Positions 10,408-19,644 of a stretch of 64,000 nucleotides of DNA are shown here, in pieces (the stretch's first letter is position 1; each line of letters begins with the position of its first letter). The DNA is taken from assembly GCF_019659805.1 (NCBI RefSeq), contig NZ_JAIFRO010000006.1, positions 62,001 through 126,000 of the forward strand, given 5' to 3'. Source of the stretch: Bartonella raoultii (GTDB lineage Bacteria; Pseudomonadota; Alphaproteobacteria; Rhizobiales; Rhizobiaceae). Made by a program: the position numbers and the translations under genes. The notes below the pieces were generated by a model that saw nothing but the letters and a program-made list of their open reading frames with translations, had not been told where the DNA came from and searched no databases.

Positions 10408-10428
10408 TGACACGGTTAAGTTGTGTCA
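10408..10428. promoter_or_regulatory. Inverted repeat in the hup upstream region
   Basis: TGACAC at 10408-10413 and GTGTCA at 10423-10428 form a perfect 6-base inverted repeat with a 9-base spacer, 30 bp before the HU start codon. Just upstream is a short AACT repeat. It may be an operator or an mRNA hairpin near the ribosome site; nothing in the sequence decides between these. Confidence 0.25.
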
Positions 10429-10457
10429 TGTGGTAATATAGGGAAAGGAAATGTTCC

Positions 10458-10736
10458 ATGAATAAAAGTGAGTTGGTGAGTTCCATTGCTGAAAAGGCAG
10501 GTGTTTCAAAAACGCAAGCGGGTTCTGTTGTTGATGCTTTTATCGCTTCTGTTACAGAGGCGTTGGCTTCAGGAGGAGATGTTCGTCTTCCAGGTTTTGG
10601 TACTTTTGAAGTTTCTCATCGTGCTGCAACAAAGGGGCGTAATCCTTCAACTGGTGCTGAAATCAATATTCCAGCGCGTTCTGTGCCAAAATTTTCTGCA
10701 GGGAAAAGCCTTAAAGAAGCCGTTAACAAAAAATAA
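10458..10736 (+). CDS. hup: DNA-binding protein HU
   Basis: Small basic histone-like protein that bends and compacts DNA as a dimer. It has 92 residues, typical for the family. The N-terminal two-helix dimerisation part ([20 protein letters not shown]) is followed by the beta-arm signature [18 protein letters not shown] and the DNA-intercalating arm tip with [14 protein letters not shown]. The ribosome site is GGGAAAGGAA. It follows lon, as in many proteobacteria where hupB and lon are adjacent, but with a 233-bp gap and its own terminator, so it is probably a separate unit. HU rather than IHF is supported by the length and by a sequence typical of HU-beta. Confidence 0.96.
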   Translation: MNKSELVSSIAEKAGVSKTQAGSVVDAFIASVTEALASGGDVRLPGFGTFEVSHRAATKGRNPSTGAEINIPARSVPKFSAGKSLKEAVNKK

Positions 10737-10747
10737 TTCAAGCTATA

Positions 10748-10784
10748 CTAAAAAACCCGTTTACAGGTAAATCGGGTTTTTTAG
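10748..10784 (+). terminator. Intrinsic terminator of hup
   Basis: A perfect 12-bp stem, CTAAAAAACCCG at 10748-10759 against CGGGTTTTTTAG at 10773-10784. Four further pairs can form inside, leaving a small CAGG loop. The T run lies in the right arm, as in classical rho-independent terminators. It is 11 bp after the hup stop codon. Confidence 0.9.
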
Positions 10785-11233
10785 AAATATTTTATATAGC
10801 ATTTGCGGTATACTTTTATTCCAGTATTTGCAACGAGGTTTTGGGTTTTGGAAATTCATGTAATATTATAAAGGATTTTCATTTTTTATGCTGATATACT
10901 ATGGTATTGTTGTGTAATAAATATAAAACTATGGCAGTGGTAAAAGAGCTATTATCTAGGGATTTGGTATGTATTTTCTTTCCCTTATTACGAGAGAATA
11001 TTTAACGTTATTATTAAAATAGCTGAAGTATATTCAAGTTTTCAAGAAAGTATAAGTTTTTATTTATATTACAAAAAAGCTTTTAGATACTTATTATTAT
11101 TGAATAATAATGACATATAGAGAAGTCTTTGTATATTATAGTAATCACTACTTCAAAAGTTGGGGTGCTTTCTTATAAGAGTTTTGCATTCTGTTGAAAA
11201 AATAGAATAAAAAATATATAGCATAAACAGGAG
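10785..11233. other. Gene-free spacer between hup and trmFO
   Basis: About 450 bp of AT-rich sequence between two transcription units that point towards each other. No reading frame on either strand looks like a protein, and apart from the hup terminator just to its left I see no structured RNA, repeat or promoter that I can support. Confidence 0.5.
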
Positions 11234-12628
11234 CTATGTTTGCTGTTTTAGCCATTGCGTACAATCATTGAGAGCTCTAGTTGTTAGTGCTTGCTTTTTC
11301 GCTAATTTTTTTTCTTTGCTTGGTAAGCGCTTTCCTAAATTCTTATTAGAATCAATAGGGGGAAAAAGTCCAAAATTGATATTCATTGGTTGAAAGGAGT
11401 ATCTTTCCATTTCTTCTATTACTATGTGTCCGCCTGTAATATGGTTCAAAAGAGCTCCAAATGCTGTAGTTAATGGGGGAAGAGAAGGAGCTTTATGATG
11501 ATATTCAGCAGCAGCAAAACGCCCAGCAAGAAGACCTATTGCAGAAGATTCCACATAACCTTCACATCCGGTAATTTGTCCTGCAAAACGCAATTGAGGT
11601 CTTTTTTTCAAGCGAAGAGTTTGATCAAGAATGGTTGGTGAGTTAAGATATGTATTGCGGTGAAGGCCACCAAGACGTGCAAATTCTGCTTTTTCAAGAC
11701 CGGGAATTGTCCTAAAAATGCGGGTCTGTTCACCATATTTCAGTTTTGTCTGAAAGCCTACCATATTATAAAGGGTTCCAAGCTTATTGTCTTGACGTAA
11801 TTGAACAACAGCATAGGGTTTAACTGTAGGATAATGCGCATTGGTTAACCCCATGGGTTTCATAGGACCATATCGAAGGGTTTCAAGTCCACGCTCAGCC
11901 ATTACTTCAATTGGTAGACATCCATCAAAATAAGGCGTTTTTTCAAAGTCACGAAATTCTGTTTTTTCTGCATTTTTTAATGCTTGGATGAATGCTTCAT
12001 ATTGCTCTTTATTAAGAGGGCAATTAAGATAATCTTTTCCGGTTCCTTCAGGGCCGATCTTATCGTAGCGAGATTGATACCAACAAATATCCATATTGAT
12101 ACTATCAGTATAGATAATAGGAGCAATGGCGTCAAAAAAAGAAAGAGATTCTGTTCCAGTTATGTTTTGTATTGTTTGAGCTAGTGTTGGTGAAGTAAGA
12201 GGACCAGTTGCAATGATAATATGCTGCCAGTCTTTGGGAAATTCTTGAATTTCTTCACGTTCTATCTTTATAAGAGAATGTTTTTCAAGTGCTTGTGTAA
12301 CAGTTTTTGCAAATCCTTCACGATCAACGGCAAGAGCGCTTCCAGCTGGTACTTTATTGGCATCGGCAGCCTTCATAATCAGTGATTTTGCTAAGCGCAT
12401 TTCAGCATGTAAAAGCCCTACAGCATTTGTTGATGTATCATCGGATCGAAAAGAATTTGAACAGACCAATTCTGCTAGCATATCAGTTTTATGGGCATCC
12501 GATTTTTTTTGAGGCCGCATTTCATGCAAAACAACGGGAATTCCTGATTGAGCGATTTGCCAGCTTGCTTCACAGCCAGCAAGACCACCACCGATAATAT
12601 GGATTGGAATATTGAATGTCTTTAACAT
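11234..12628 (-). CDS. trmFO: Methylenetetrahydrofolate-tRNA-(uracil-5-)-methyltransferase TrmFO
   Basis: Folate- and FAD-dependent enzyme that makes ribothymidine at position 54 of tRNA (T54). It has 464 residues, the family norm. The N-terminus carries the FAD-binding [10 protein letters not shown] motif. Family blocks follow: HEMRP near residue 37, [10 protein letters not shown] near 54, LAVDREGFA, and near the C-terminus the conserved [23 protein letters not shown] segment region. The older name is Gid. It stands alone on the minus strand between hup and tRNA-Leu, in convergent orientation to hup. The start ATG is the one directly before [14 protein letters not shown], which places the nucleotide-binding motif at the very N-terminus as expected. 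Confidence 0.96.
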   Translation of the reverse strand: MLKTFNIPIHIIGGGLAGCEASWQIAQSGIPVVLHEMRPQKKSDAHKTDMLAELVCSNSFRSDDTSTNAVGLLHAEMRLAKSLIMKAADANKVPAGSALAVDREGFAKTVTQALEKHSLIKIEREEIQEFPKDWQHIIIATGPLTSPTLAQTIQNITGTESLSFFDAIAPIIYTDSINMDICWYQSRYDKIGPEGTGKDYLNCPLNKEQYEAFIQALKNAEKTEFRDFEKTPYFDGCLPIEVMAERGLETLRYGPMKPMGLTNAHYPTVKPYAVVQLRQDNKLGTLYNMVGFQTKLKYGEQTRIFRTIPGLEKAEFARLGGLHRNTYLNSPTILDQTLRLKKRPQLRFAGQITGCEGYVESSAIGLLAGRFAAAEYHHKAPSLPPLTTAFGALLNHITGGHIVIEEMERYSFQPMNINFGLFPPIDSNKNLGKRLPSKEKKLAKKQALTTRALNDCTQWLKQQT

Positions 12629-12794
12629 AAGACACTTTTAGCGGAAGCTTTTCTGTATGAAAAGGATATATTTTATTTTTATAATTTATAAAGAAGAATG
12701 TATCTTTGTTTTTTTGAATATATTTGTTTGCTTTTTTTCTATAATTAATGGTATAGAAACGCCGCTTATGTAAGGTTAACTGGTTTATAATTTA

Positions 12795-12877
12795 GCGGAT
12801 GTGGCGAAATTGGTAGACGCACCAGATTTAGGTTCTGGCGGGAGACCGTGGGGGTTCGAGTCCCTCCATCCGCACCA
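12795..12877 (+). tRNA. tRNA-Leu (anticodon TAG)
   Basis: Acceptor arms GCGGATG and CATCCGC pair fully, with discriminator A and an encoded CCA at 12875-12877. The anticodon stem CCAGA/TCTGG encloses the loop TTTAGGT with anticodon TAG at 12829-12831. A class II variable arm and a T arm with GGTTCGAGTCC are present. It reads CUN leucine codons. Confidence 0.97.
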
Positions 12878-13012
12878 AAGCGGTTCCTTGAAGGCGATGG
12901 ATTTCTATATATCTGGAATTCCGCTTCATGGTGATTTAACACTTTAAGTGTTAGAATATAGTTATTATCAGAGTGGGGTTATCCCTCTCCTTAAGAAAAA
13001 TGAAGGTTGTTT

Positions 13013-14440
13013 ATGCAGGTTACCGAGACGCTTAATGAAGGACTGAAGCGCGAAATTAAGATCGTGGTTCCGGCGAGAGATTTAGAAAAGAAACTGAATG
13101 AACGGTTGGATGATACCAAGGGTAAGGTTAAGCTTAATGGTTTTCGTCCTGGTAAGGTACCAGCTGGGCATTTGCGAAAAATGTATGGCAAGTCTTTTAT
13201 GGCAGAAATTCTCAATGAGATTGTCAATGATGCGCCTCGCTCTATTTTAGCTGGTCGCGATGAACGCTCAGCAATGCAGCCGCAAATTGATATAGATAAA
13301 AATGAACAGATTTTGGATGGCAAAGCCGATTTTATTTTTAGCTTAAAATATGAAGTGTTGCCAAAGTTTGAAGTGAAAGATTTTGAACATATTGAAATTA
13401 TTCGTGAAGTTGCGACTATTCCTAAACAAGAAATTGATGATCAAGTAGAGCGCATCCTTTCTTCTACACGTAGTTATTCACAAAAAGAAGAATCTTCTGA
13501 AGAAGGAGATCGTGTTACGATAGATTATCTTGGAAAACTTGACGGTGTTCCGTTTGAGGGTGGAGCAGATAATGATGCACAGCTGATTTTGGGATCAAAA
13601 CAATTTATTCCAGGTTTTGAGGAGCAATTAGTTGGCGTAAAAGCAGGTGATAAAAAAACAATTTCTGTTAAATTTCCTGATAATTACAGTGCAGCACATT
13701 TGGCAGGGCGCGATGCAGAATTTGATATTACTGTTAAAAGTATCTCTAAACCAGATGAGCTAAAGATCGATGATGAAGCGGCAAAAAAAGTTGGTTTAGA
13801 GTCTTTAGATCGTTTACGTGAAGTTGTGCGTGGACAAATTGAAAGTCAGTATGGGACAATGACGCGTCAAAAAGTTAAACGTCAAATTCTTGATGCTTTA
13901 GATTCTGATTATGATTTTGAGATTCCTGAAGGGCTTTTAAAAATTGAATTTAACAATATATGGTCTCAGGTTAATGATGATTTAAAAAAGGCTGGACGTA
14001 GTTTTGAAGATGAGGGAATTACGGAGGAACAGGCGCGAGAAGAATATCATGTACTTGCACAGCGTCGTGTTCGTCTGGGGCTGGTGCTTTCTGAAATTGG
14101 AATGAAAGTTGGTGTTAAAGTCAGTGATGATGAACTCAATGCTGCGGTTTTTGATCAGGTTCGTCAGTATCCTGGACAAGAGAAAGAGATTATGGACTTT
14201 TTCCGTAATACACCAGAAGCTGTTGCAAATCTGCGGGCTCCGATTTTTGAAGAAAAAGTCATTGATTATTTGTTATCAAAAATAAAAGTTACAGATAAAG
14301 AAGTAACAGTTGAAGAGCTCATGAAAGAATCTGATGAATCAGAATTAACTGAAAAGAGCACAATGAAGGAAAAAACTGTAGCAAAAGAAAAAAATACAGA
14401 GAAGGTTCCAGTTAAGAAGAAAGTGTCTAAAAAAGGATAA
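13013..14440 (+). CDS. tig: Trigger factor (ribosome-associated chaperone and prolyl isomerase)
   Basis: Trigger factor binds at the ribosomal exit tunnel through protein L23 and helps nascent chains fold. It has 475 residues. The N-terminal ribosome-binding domain has the signature [12 protein letters not shown] near residue 44. An FKBP-type isomerase domain follows around residues 160-240 ([18 protein letters not shown]), then the C-terminal helical chaperone domain. The last 40 or so residues are a Lys/Glu-rich tail. I place the start at the ATG at 13013 ([10 protein letters not shown]), 6 bases after the ribosome site TGAAGG, and not at the TTG two codons upstream. It is a single gene between tRNA-Leu and gatB. 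Confidence 0.96.
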   Translation: MQVTETLNEGLKREIKIVVPARDLEKKLNERLDDTKGKVKLNGFRPGKVPAGHLRKMYGKSFMAEILNEIVNDAPRSILAGRDERSAMQPQIDIDKNEQILDGKADFIFSLKYEVLPKFEVKDFEHIEIIREVATIPKQEIDDQVERILSSTRSYSQKEESSEEGDRVTIDYLGKLDGVPFEGGADNDAQLILGSKQFIPGFEEQLVGVKAGDKKTISVKFPDNYSAAHLAGRDAEFDITVKSISKPDELKIDDEAAKKVGLESLDRLREVVRGQIESQYGTMTRQKVKRQILDALDSDYDFEIPEGLLKIEFNNIWSQVNDDLKKAGRSFEDEGITEEQAREEYHVLAQRRVRLGLVLSEIGMKVGVKVSDDELNAAVFDQVRQYPGQEKEIMDFFRNTPEAVANLRAPIFEEKVIDYLLSKIKVTDKEVTVEELMKESDESELTEKSTMKEKTVAKEKNTEKVPVKKKVSKKG

Positions 14441-14568
14441 TATTTACACTAACATAAAATCCCTATAAAATTGGGCTTTTTGAGGGGTTATATTCTAAAC
14501 TTGCATTTAGCAGTTTTAGAGGAACTATACAAAGTGTATATTAAAAAAATATTGATAGTGGATTAGCA

Positions 14569-16068
14569 ATGGGAATCATTGATACACGTACGCCTGATTC
14601 TAAGCGTTTTATTTCTGGCGTTACAGGTGATTGGGAAGTTATTATTGGCATGGAGGTCCATGCACAAGTAATATCGAATTCAAAACTTTTTTCCGGTGCG
14701 TCAACAAAATTTGGTGCTGAGCCGAATAATCATGTCTCTCTCATTGATGCTGCTATGCCAGGAATGTTGCCTATTCTTAATCAGGAATGTGTTCGTCAAG
14801 CGGTGCGAACAGGGTTGGGACTAAAGGCTCACATTAATTTAAAATCTGTTTTTGATCGTAAGAATTATTTTTATCCAGATTTACCGCAAGGATATCAAAT
14901 TTCTCAATTTCGCTACCCAATTGTGGGAGAGGGGAAAGTTATCATATCTGTTGGCCCGGATTCGAATGGCCAGTTTGAAGATATTGAAGTGGGAATTGAG
15001 AGATTACATCTTGAACAAGATGCTGGAAAATCAATGCACGATCAACATCCAACAATGTCTTTTGTGGACCTGAACCGTTCAGGGGTTGCATTGATGGAAA
15101 TTGTTTCTAAGCCAGATATGCGCTCATCAGAGGAAGCCAAAGCCTATATGACAAAATTGCGTACAATTGTTCGTTATTTAGGAACATGTGATGGTAATAT
15201 GGATGAAGGCTCTATGCGGGCAGATGTGAATGTATCCGTTCGTCGTCCTGGTGAAAATTTTGGCACGCGCTGTGAAATAAAAAATGTTAATTCTATTCGT
15301 TTTATAGGTCAAGCAATTGAGTATGAAGCTCGTCGTCAAATTGCAATTTTAGAAGATGGTGGTGTCATAGATCAAGAAACACGGCTTTTTGATGCCGCTA
15401 AAGGTGAAACACGCTCTATGCGTTCAAAGGAAGAAGCACATGATTACCGTTACTTTCCTGATCCTGATCTTTTACCATTGGAATTTGATCAAGCGTTTGT
15501 AGATACTTTGGCAAAGGAGTTGCCAGAATTACCTGATGATAAAAAAGCACGTTTTATTAAGGAGATGGGGCTGAGTGTGTACGATGCTTCTATTCTTGTG
15601 ACAGAAAGAGCTATTGCTGCTTATTTTGAAGAAGTAGCATGTGGTCGTGATGGAAAAATCGTTGCCAATTGGGTTATTAATGATCTTTTGGGCGCTCTAA
15701 ACAAAGATAATCGTGAGATTGATGAGGTTCCAATATCACCAAATCAATTGGGAAGCATTATTGATCTTATTAAAGAAGGAACGATTTCTGGGAAAATTGC
15801 TAAAGATCTCTTTGAAATTATTTGGCATGAAGGTGGGGATCCACGTCAAATTGTAGAAGAGCGTAATATGAAGCAGGTAACGGATACAAAAGCTATTGAA
15901 AAAGCTGTTGATGAAATCATTGCCAATAATTCTGATAAAGTTGCACAAGCAAAACAAAAACCTGCTCTAGCTGGTTGGTTTGTTGGACAAGTTATGAAGG
16001 TAACAGGTGGTAAAGCAAATCCCCAAACTGTTAATGAATTGGTTAAGATAAAACTTGGTATAGATTAA
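14569..16068 (+). CDS. gatB: Aspartyl/glutamyl-tRNA(Asn/Gln) amidotransferase subunit B
   Basis: B subunit of the GatCAB amidotransferase, which converts Glu-tRNA(Gln), and in many species Asp-tRNA(Asn), into the correctly amidated form. It has 499 residues. The GatB kinase-like core shows [10 protein letters not shown] near residue 26, [18 protein letters not shown], and [13 protein letters not shown]-terminal tail domain (GatB/YqeY type, [16 protein letters not shown]) binds tRNA. The gatA and gatC genes are not in this window. The start ATG gives the short N-terminal extension usual in Rhizobiales. Confidence 0.96.
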   Translation: MGIIDTRTPDSKRFISGVTGDWEVIIGMEVHAQVISNSKLFSGASTKFGAEPNNHVSLIDAAMPGMLPILNQECVRQAVRTGLGLKAHINLKSVFDRKNYFYPDLPQGYQISQFRYPIVGEGKVIISVGPDSNGQFEDIEVGIERLHLEQDAGKSMHDQHPTMSFVDLNRSGVALMEIVSKPDMRSSEEAKAYMTKLRTIVRYLGTCDGNMDEGSMRADVNVSVRRPGENFGTRCEIKNVNSIRFIGQAIEYEARRQIAILEDGGVIDQETRLFDAAKGETRSMRSKEEAHDYRYFPDPDLLPLEFDQAFVDTLAKELPELPDDKKARFIKEMGLSVYDASILVTERAIAAYFEEVACGRDGKIVANWVINDLLGALNKDNREIDEVPISPNQLGSIIDLIKEGTISGKIAKDLFEIIWHEGGDPRQIVEERNMKQVTDTKAIEKAVDEIIANNSDKVAQAKQKPALAGWFVGQVMKVTGGKANPQTVNELVKIKLGID

Positions 16069-16243
16069 ATTTTATAGGGTGGAGGAAAGTCTATAAATAT
16101 GATATCTTCCCTGCGCATGAGGGATTATGAAGTTATTCTCTCAAGTGGATTTATAGTTGGATTTATACATTTTTCCATTTTAAATGTCATAAATATTTTT
16201 TCAACGGCTGATTGTGTTAACATATTTAGGAAGTGGAAAGAAG

Positions 16244-16642
16244 ATGGCAATTTTTTTTAAGCAAATCTTTACATGGTGGAATGGTAATACCGTCGGTACA
16301 CGTTTTTTTACATGGCGTAAAGGTAAGCGTATAGGGAAAGATCAGTTTGGGAATACTTATTATGAAGGGGGAAGACATAAGGATGGTTATCCGCGTCGTT
16401 GGGTAATTTATAGAGATTATTCTGAACCTTCTACTATTCCACCAGGATGGCATGGATGGATTCATCATCGCTATGATAATCCGCCAACACAGGAAGATTA
16501 TCGTCCATATGAATGGGAAAAACCTCATATTGCCAATATGACAGGAACAAGTGAGGCTTATCGACCAAAGGGGTCTATCATTTATACCAGTGAACATTCC
16601 TGTATACATAAAGATTATAATGCATGGTCACCTAAAAAATAA
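16244..16642 (+). CDS. NDUFA12-like NADH:ubiquinone oxidoreductase accessory subunit
   Basis: A 132-residue protein of the NDUFA12 (17.2 kDa, B17.2) family, an accessory subunit of respiratory complex I shared by mitochondria and alphaproteobacteria. The family core is visible: GKRIGKDQFGNTYYE, then RRWVIYRDYSEPSTIPPGW, then HGWIHHRYDNPP. A longer frame reaches back to a TTG at 16214. I chose the ATG at 16244 because it follows the ribosome site GGAAAGAAG and gives the usual family N-terminus. It probably sits on the matrix-equivalent (cytoplasmic) side of complex I. The DUF2155 gene follows, a pairing common in Rhizobiales. Confidence 0.9.
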   Translation: MAIFFKQIFTWWNGNTVGTRFFTWRKGKRIGKDQFGNTYYEGGRHKDGYPRRWVIYRDYSEPSTIPPGWHGWIHHRYDNPPTQEDYRPYEWEKPHIANMTGTSEAYRPKGSIIYTSEHSCIHKDYNAWSPKK

Positions 16643-16714
16643 AATATTTTAATATTGCGTATTTTTATTTTTTTTATTTTATAATAAGTTTTTAAATGCG
16701 ATTGATTGAATGTA

Positions 16715-17140
16715 ATGAAATTTTTTTTAGTGTCAGGATTGAGGCGTTTTTTTTATATTTTTTTCGTAGGAGTTATAGTCGTCTTATCCTTAGATTTTGG
16801 AGTACAAGCTGAGCGTATTAGTAATGGAATTGCTGTTTTTGCCGGTCTTGATAAAATTACAGGTAGGACGACGCGTTTTGAAGTTTCTCTTGGTAAAATT
16901 TATCAATATGGTGCTTTGCAGGTAACGCCACGTGCATGTTATACGAGCTCTAAGAATGAGCCAGCGCGCACAACCGGTTTTGTTGAGGTTAATGAGATCA
17001 CATTAGACAAGAAAGTTCGACGTATTTTTACTGGATGGATGTTTGCAGATAGTCCTGGTTTAAATGCTGTGGAGCATCCTATTTATGATGTATGGCTCAA
17101 AGATTGCAAGCAGAGCTCTCAAAATATTCCCCTGCAATAA
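16715..17140 (+). CDS. DUF2155 domain protein, probably secreted
   Basis: A 141-residue protein with an N-terminal signal peptide (RRFFYIFFVGVIVVLSLDF, likely cleaved after VQA). The mature part matches the alphaproteobacterial DUF2155 family: NGIAVFAGLDKITGRTTRFE, then the Cys-containing RACYTSS, then RIFTGWMFADSPGLNAVEHP and YDVWLKDCK. The function of the family is not established. The Lys-Thr-Gly-Arg stretch and two conserved Cys suggest a compact periplasmic domain. The start is uncertain: a TTG three codons upstream is possible, and no strong ribosome site is seen before either. It follows the NDUFA12-like gene by 72 bp. In related genomes aat is often the next neighbour, and it is not here. 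Confidence 0.85.
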   Translation: MKFFLVSGLRRFFYIFFVGVIVVLSLDFGVQAERISNGIAVFAGLDKITGRTTRFEVSLGKIYQYGALQVTPRACYTSSKNEPARTTGFVEVNEITLDKKVRRIFTGWMFADSPGLNAVEHPIYDVWLKDCKQSSQNIPLQ

Positions 17141-17486
17141 TTTATTTTATGAAATAATAATTTGGGATTACGTTTTTATTTTTCAGCTCTTTTAAATGAA
17201 AGAAATGAAAAAGAACTGTAAGTGTTAACTATTTGTGCAAGAAGAATTTTTTAATCAAAAGTATTCCATTTCATGAGCATAGTTCAATAACTTTATGGAT
17301 AATATGTTCAATATCTGTTCTCTTAAAAGGATAGATGCATAAGTATGCAGCTTTTTTATAAGGAGATATGGGAACTTAAGAAGAGGCTAAAGGAGTGCTA
17401 AGTTTAGAAATTTTTTATTATAAAAACGATTCGTTTGTTTTTGGCACGACCTAATAAATTTCGTAAAATGTGTGAGATTTTATATA
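17141..17486. other. Gene-free spacer before the rhomboid gene
   Basis: About 345 bp, AT-rich, with no credible reading frame. AAGGAGAT followed by ATG occurs near 17359 but opens only three codons. I see no terminator hairpin of quality after the DUF2155 gene. Confidence 0.45.
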
Positions 17487-18227
17487 ATGAAAAATGCTAA
17501 GCACCCATACAAAAATATTCATTTTTTATCAAAACAATCAAGAGAGCCTTTATTGAATGTCCCATTTATAATAATTATTTTGATTGTATTTTGTTTTTGT
17601 ATTTATTTAATTTCTCAATATTTTTTTTCTCATCAGCTTTATATTAAAAGCTTTAAGTTTTTTTCATTTACGCCAGCGTTATTTAAAAGCAATCCTTTAT
17701 TGTTTTGTCATACTATAATGAGTTACTCATTCATGCATGGTAGTTTAAAACATGTTGCTTTTAATATGATTTGGCTTTTGGTTTTTGGGACCCCTTTGGT
17801 AAGACATTTAGGCAGTTTACGTTTTTTGATTTTTTGGGCATTAACGGCAATTGTTTCTGTTTTGACTTATTTTGTTTTGCATCAAGATAGTATGATACCA
17901 CTTGTTGGCGCGTCAGGAGCAGTGTCTGGAATGATGGGTGCTATTGCACGTTATGGTTTTTCTCAGATTTATTTTGGTATTAACGCGCAGAATGAAAAGC
18001 CTTTAGGACCTTTATTATCTATAAAAAAATCGCTCCGTTCAAAGGGAGTACTTACTTATATTTGTGTATGGCTAATTGTTGATGTCATGATAGGAGTTTT
18101 TTCTTTTTTGTTTGCAGGAGATGCTATCTCAATAGCATGGGAAGCACATATTGGTGGCTTTTTTGCAGGTTTTTTGGGGATTGGTTTTTTTGATATTTCA
18201 CGCAAAAAACAAAAAATTATGACCTAA
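17487..18227 (+). CDS. Rhomboid-family intramembrane serine protease
   Basis: A 246-residue polytopic membrane protein with six or so hydrophobic segments. The catalytic Ser is S143 in LVGASGAVSG and the catalytic His is H221 in AHIGGFFAGF. The family HGSLKHVAFNMIWL motif lies in between. These identify an active-type rhomboid protease that cuts membrane proteins within or near the bilayer. The frame also reaches back to a GTG at 17472; I prefer the ATG at 17487. Neither has an obvious ribosome site. Its 3' end overlaps the convergent methyltransferase gene by 11 bp. Substrates cannot be predicted. Confidence 0.9.
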   Translation: MKNAKHPYKNIHFLSKQSREPLLNVPFIIIILIVFCFCIYLISQYFFSHQLYIKSFKFFSFTPALFKSNPLLFCHTIMSYSFMHGSLKHVAFNMIWLLVFGTPLVRHLGSLRFLIFWALTAIVSVLTYFVLHQDSMIPLVGASGAVSGMMGAIARYGFSQIYFGINAQNEKPLGPLLSIKKSLRSKGVLTYICVWLIVDVMIGVFSFLFAGDAISIAWEAHIGGFFAGFLGIGFFDISRKKQKIMT

Positions 18228-19047
18228 GGTATTTATGGGCTGCATAAAGTGCTATTGTTGCTGCATTTGAAACATTTAAGGATTTTATATTTCCAGGCAT
18301 ATCGAGACGTGTTAAAGTACAAACAGTTTCGCGTGTTTTTTTACGTAAACCTTTCCCTTCTGCTCCTAAAATAAGAGCAACTTTACTTCCTGTTAGTGCT
18401 GCTTCTAAGGGATGATCACCTTTTGAATCGAGTCCAAAGCTGGTAAAACCCGTATTATGAAGCTCTTGGATAGCTTTGGCGAGGTTTTGTACGGTAATAT
18501 AATGAATCATTTCTAAAGCTCCGGACGCTGCTTTAGCAAGAACACCACTCTCTTGAGGAGAATGACGACAAGTGGTAATAAGTGCTTCAGCTTTAAATGC
18601 AACAGCAGAGCGCATAATAGCTCCAACATTATGTGGATCTGTAATTTGATCCATTACAATGACAAGATCTGTATTTTGGAGTTCAGACAATTGGCATGGC
18701 TTAAGAGGTTCCGTTTCTAAGACAATACCTTGATGAACTGCATCATTTCCAACAAGCGAATCAAGTTGTTTAGGTGCGCATATTATGACAGGACAAGGTA
18801 TGTCTGATTCGGGTATATTTAATCGATTTAAAGCATTTTGTGTGGTATAAAGGTGTAAGAAAACTCTTTTAGGATTTTTTAAAGCTGCATGAACTGGATG
18901 AATTCCATAAAGATGGATTATATTCTTTTTAACAGGAAGAATCCTTTGTTTTAGGCGCATTGCAGATTGAGAAGAGGAGCCTTTCATGTTATGTGATTGG
19001 CGCCGCAGATGCTTATAATCAAGTTTTTTTGATCTTTTTTCGTCCAT
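18217..19047 (-). CDS. rlmB: 23S rRNA (guanosine-2'-O-)-methyltransferase RlmB family (SPOUT/TrmH)
   Basis: SAM-dependent RNA 2'-O-ribose methylase of the SpoU/TrmH class, about 276 residues. The N-terminal substrate-binding domain begins at YGIHPVHAALKNPKR. The SPOUT catalytic domain has motif 1 DQITDPHNVGAIMRSA, motif 2 LILGAEGKGLRKKTRE, and motif 3 IPGNIKSLNVSNAATIALY-like residues (LDMPGNIKSLNVSNAAT). This arrangement fits RlmB (Gm2251) better than tRNA TrmH, but substrate assignment by sequence alone is soft. I start at the ATG directly before DEKRSKK, which follows AAAGAAGAT. An upstream in-frame ATG at 19107 has no support. Basic residues dominate the first 40 positions. Confidence 0.88.
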   Translation of the reverse strand: MDEKRSKKLDYKHLRRQSHNMKGSSSQSAMRLKQRILPVKKNIIHLYGIHPVHAALKNPKRVFLHLYTTQNALNRLNIPESDIPCPVIICAPKQLDSLVGNDAVHQGIVLETEPLKPCQLSELQNTDLVIVMDQITDPHNVGAIMRSAVAFKAEALITTCRHSPQESGVLAKAASGALEMIHYITVQNLAKAIQELHNTGFTSFGLDSKGDHPLEAALTGSKVALILGAEGKGLRKKTRETVCTLTRLDMPGNIKSLNVSNAATIALYAAHKYLRS

Positions 19048-19141
19048 ATCTTCTTTATAGCATGTTAATGATAAAAAGGTGATAAAAAATCTATAGTTTA
19101 AAATCATTAGTAGGAAATTTGTATAGAATTAATTTATTCTA

Positions 19142-19170
19142 TTGACAGATACGATAGTAATCGTCATAAC
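19142..19170 (+). promoter_or_regulatory. Probable sigma-70 promoter of the tRNA-tuf unit
   Basis: A perfect -35 box TTGACA at 19142-19147 and CATAAC at 19165-19170 with a 17-base spacer, about 80 bp upstream of tRNA-Tyr. It is the best promoter match I saw in the window, and it stands where a strong stable-RNA promoter is expected. Confidence 0.65.
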
Positions 19171-19249
19171 CGCCTCGCAACCAGTTGGAATTGAAGAGAT
19201 GAAGATTTGGTGAGAGTGATATCTTATCGCGCAAGTTTGCCGGTGTAAT

Positions 19250-19333
19250 GGAGGGGTGCCCGAGTGGTTAAAGGGGGCGGACTGTAAATCCGTTGCGTAT
19301 GCTACGTTGGTTCGAATCCAACCCCCTCCACCA
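19250..19333 (+). tRNA. tRNA-Tyr (anticodon GTA)
   Basis: Acceptor arms GGAGGGG and CCCCTCC pair fully, with discriminator A and encoded CCA. The anticodon arm CGGACTGTAAATCCG carries GTA. A long class II variable arm and T arm GGTTCGAATCC are present. It is followed closely by tRNA-Gly and tuf, as in the tufB locus of other proteobacteria. Confidence 0.97.
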
Positions 19334-19365
19334 TTCATCGGAAAGATTTAGGGTGGGGTATGTGT

Positions 19366-19439
19366 GCGGGTATAGCTCAATGGTAGAGCAGCAGCCTTCC
19401 AAGCTGAATATGCGGGTTCGATTCCCGCTACCCGCTCCA
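19366..19439 (+). tRNA. tRNA-Gly (anticodon TCC)
   Basis: Acceptor arms GCGGGTA and TACCCGC pair, with discriminator T and encoded CCA. The anticodon loop CTTCCAA gives TCC. The first base pair of the anticodon stem (27-43) is a G-A mismatch in this copy. D arm GCTC/GAGC and T arm GGGTTCGATTCCC are intact. It reads GGA and GGG codons. Confidence 0.96.
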
Positions 19440-19644
19440 GAGAATAGCATCTGTTTTAAAAGAATGGTTGGTGTCAGAAATCTTTGATGATTAGGCAAGT
19501 GAGTGTGGTAGAAGGGGCTTGGCATTATGGTGATGGACGGAGTTTTCTGTCTAAATTCTAATGGTTTGGCTAATGAGAAATTCATTTTGCAAGCCTATTT
19601 TCCAAGCGCTAACAAAGTAAGAGAAAAACAAGAGATTAGTAGCG

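Noticed and set aside
16226-16609. 127-codon minus-strand frame opposite the NDUFA12-like gene
   Set aside because: Antisense shadow; the plus-strand protein has clear family motifs and this one has none.
19129-19585. Two minus-strand frames with GGGGWIRTN-like and GAGSGNRTR-like peptides
   Set aside because: They are antisense to tRNA-Tyr and tRNA-Gly; such peptides are a well-known artefact of tRNA genes.
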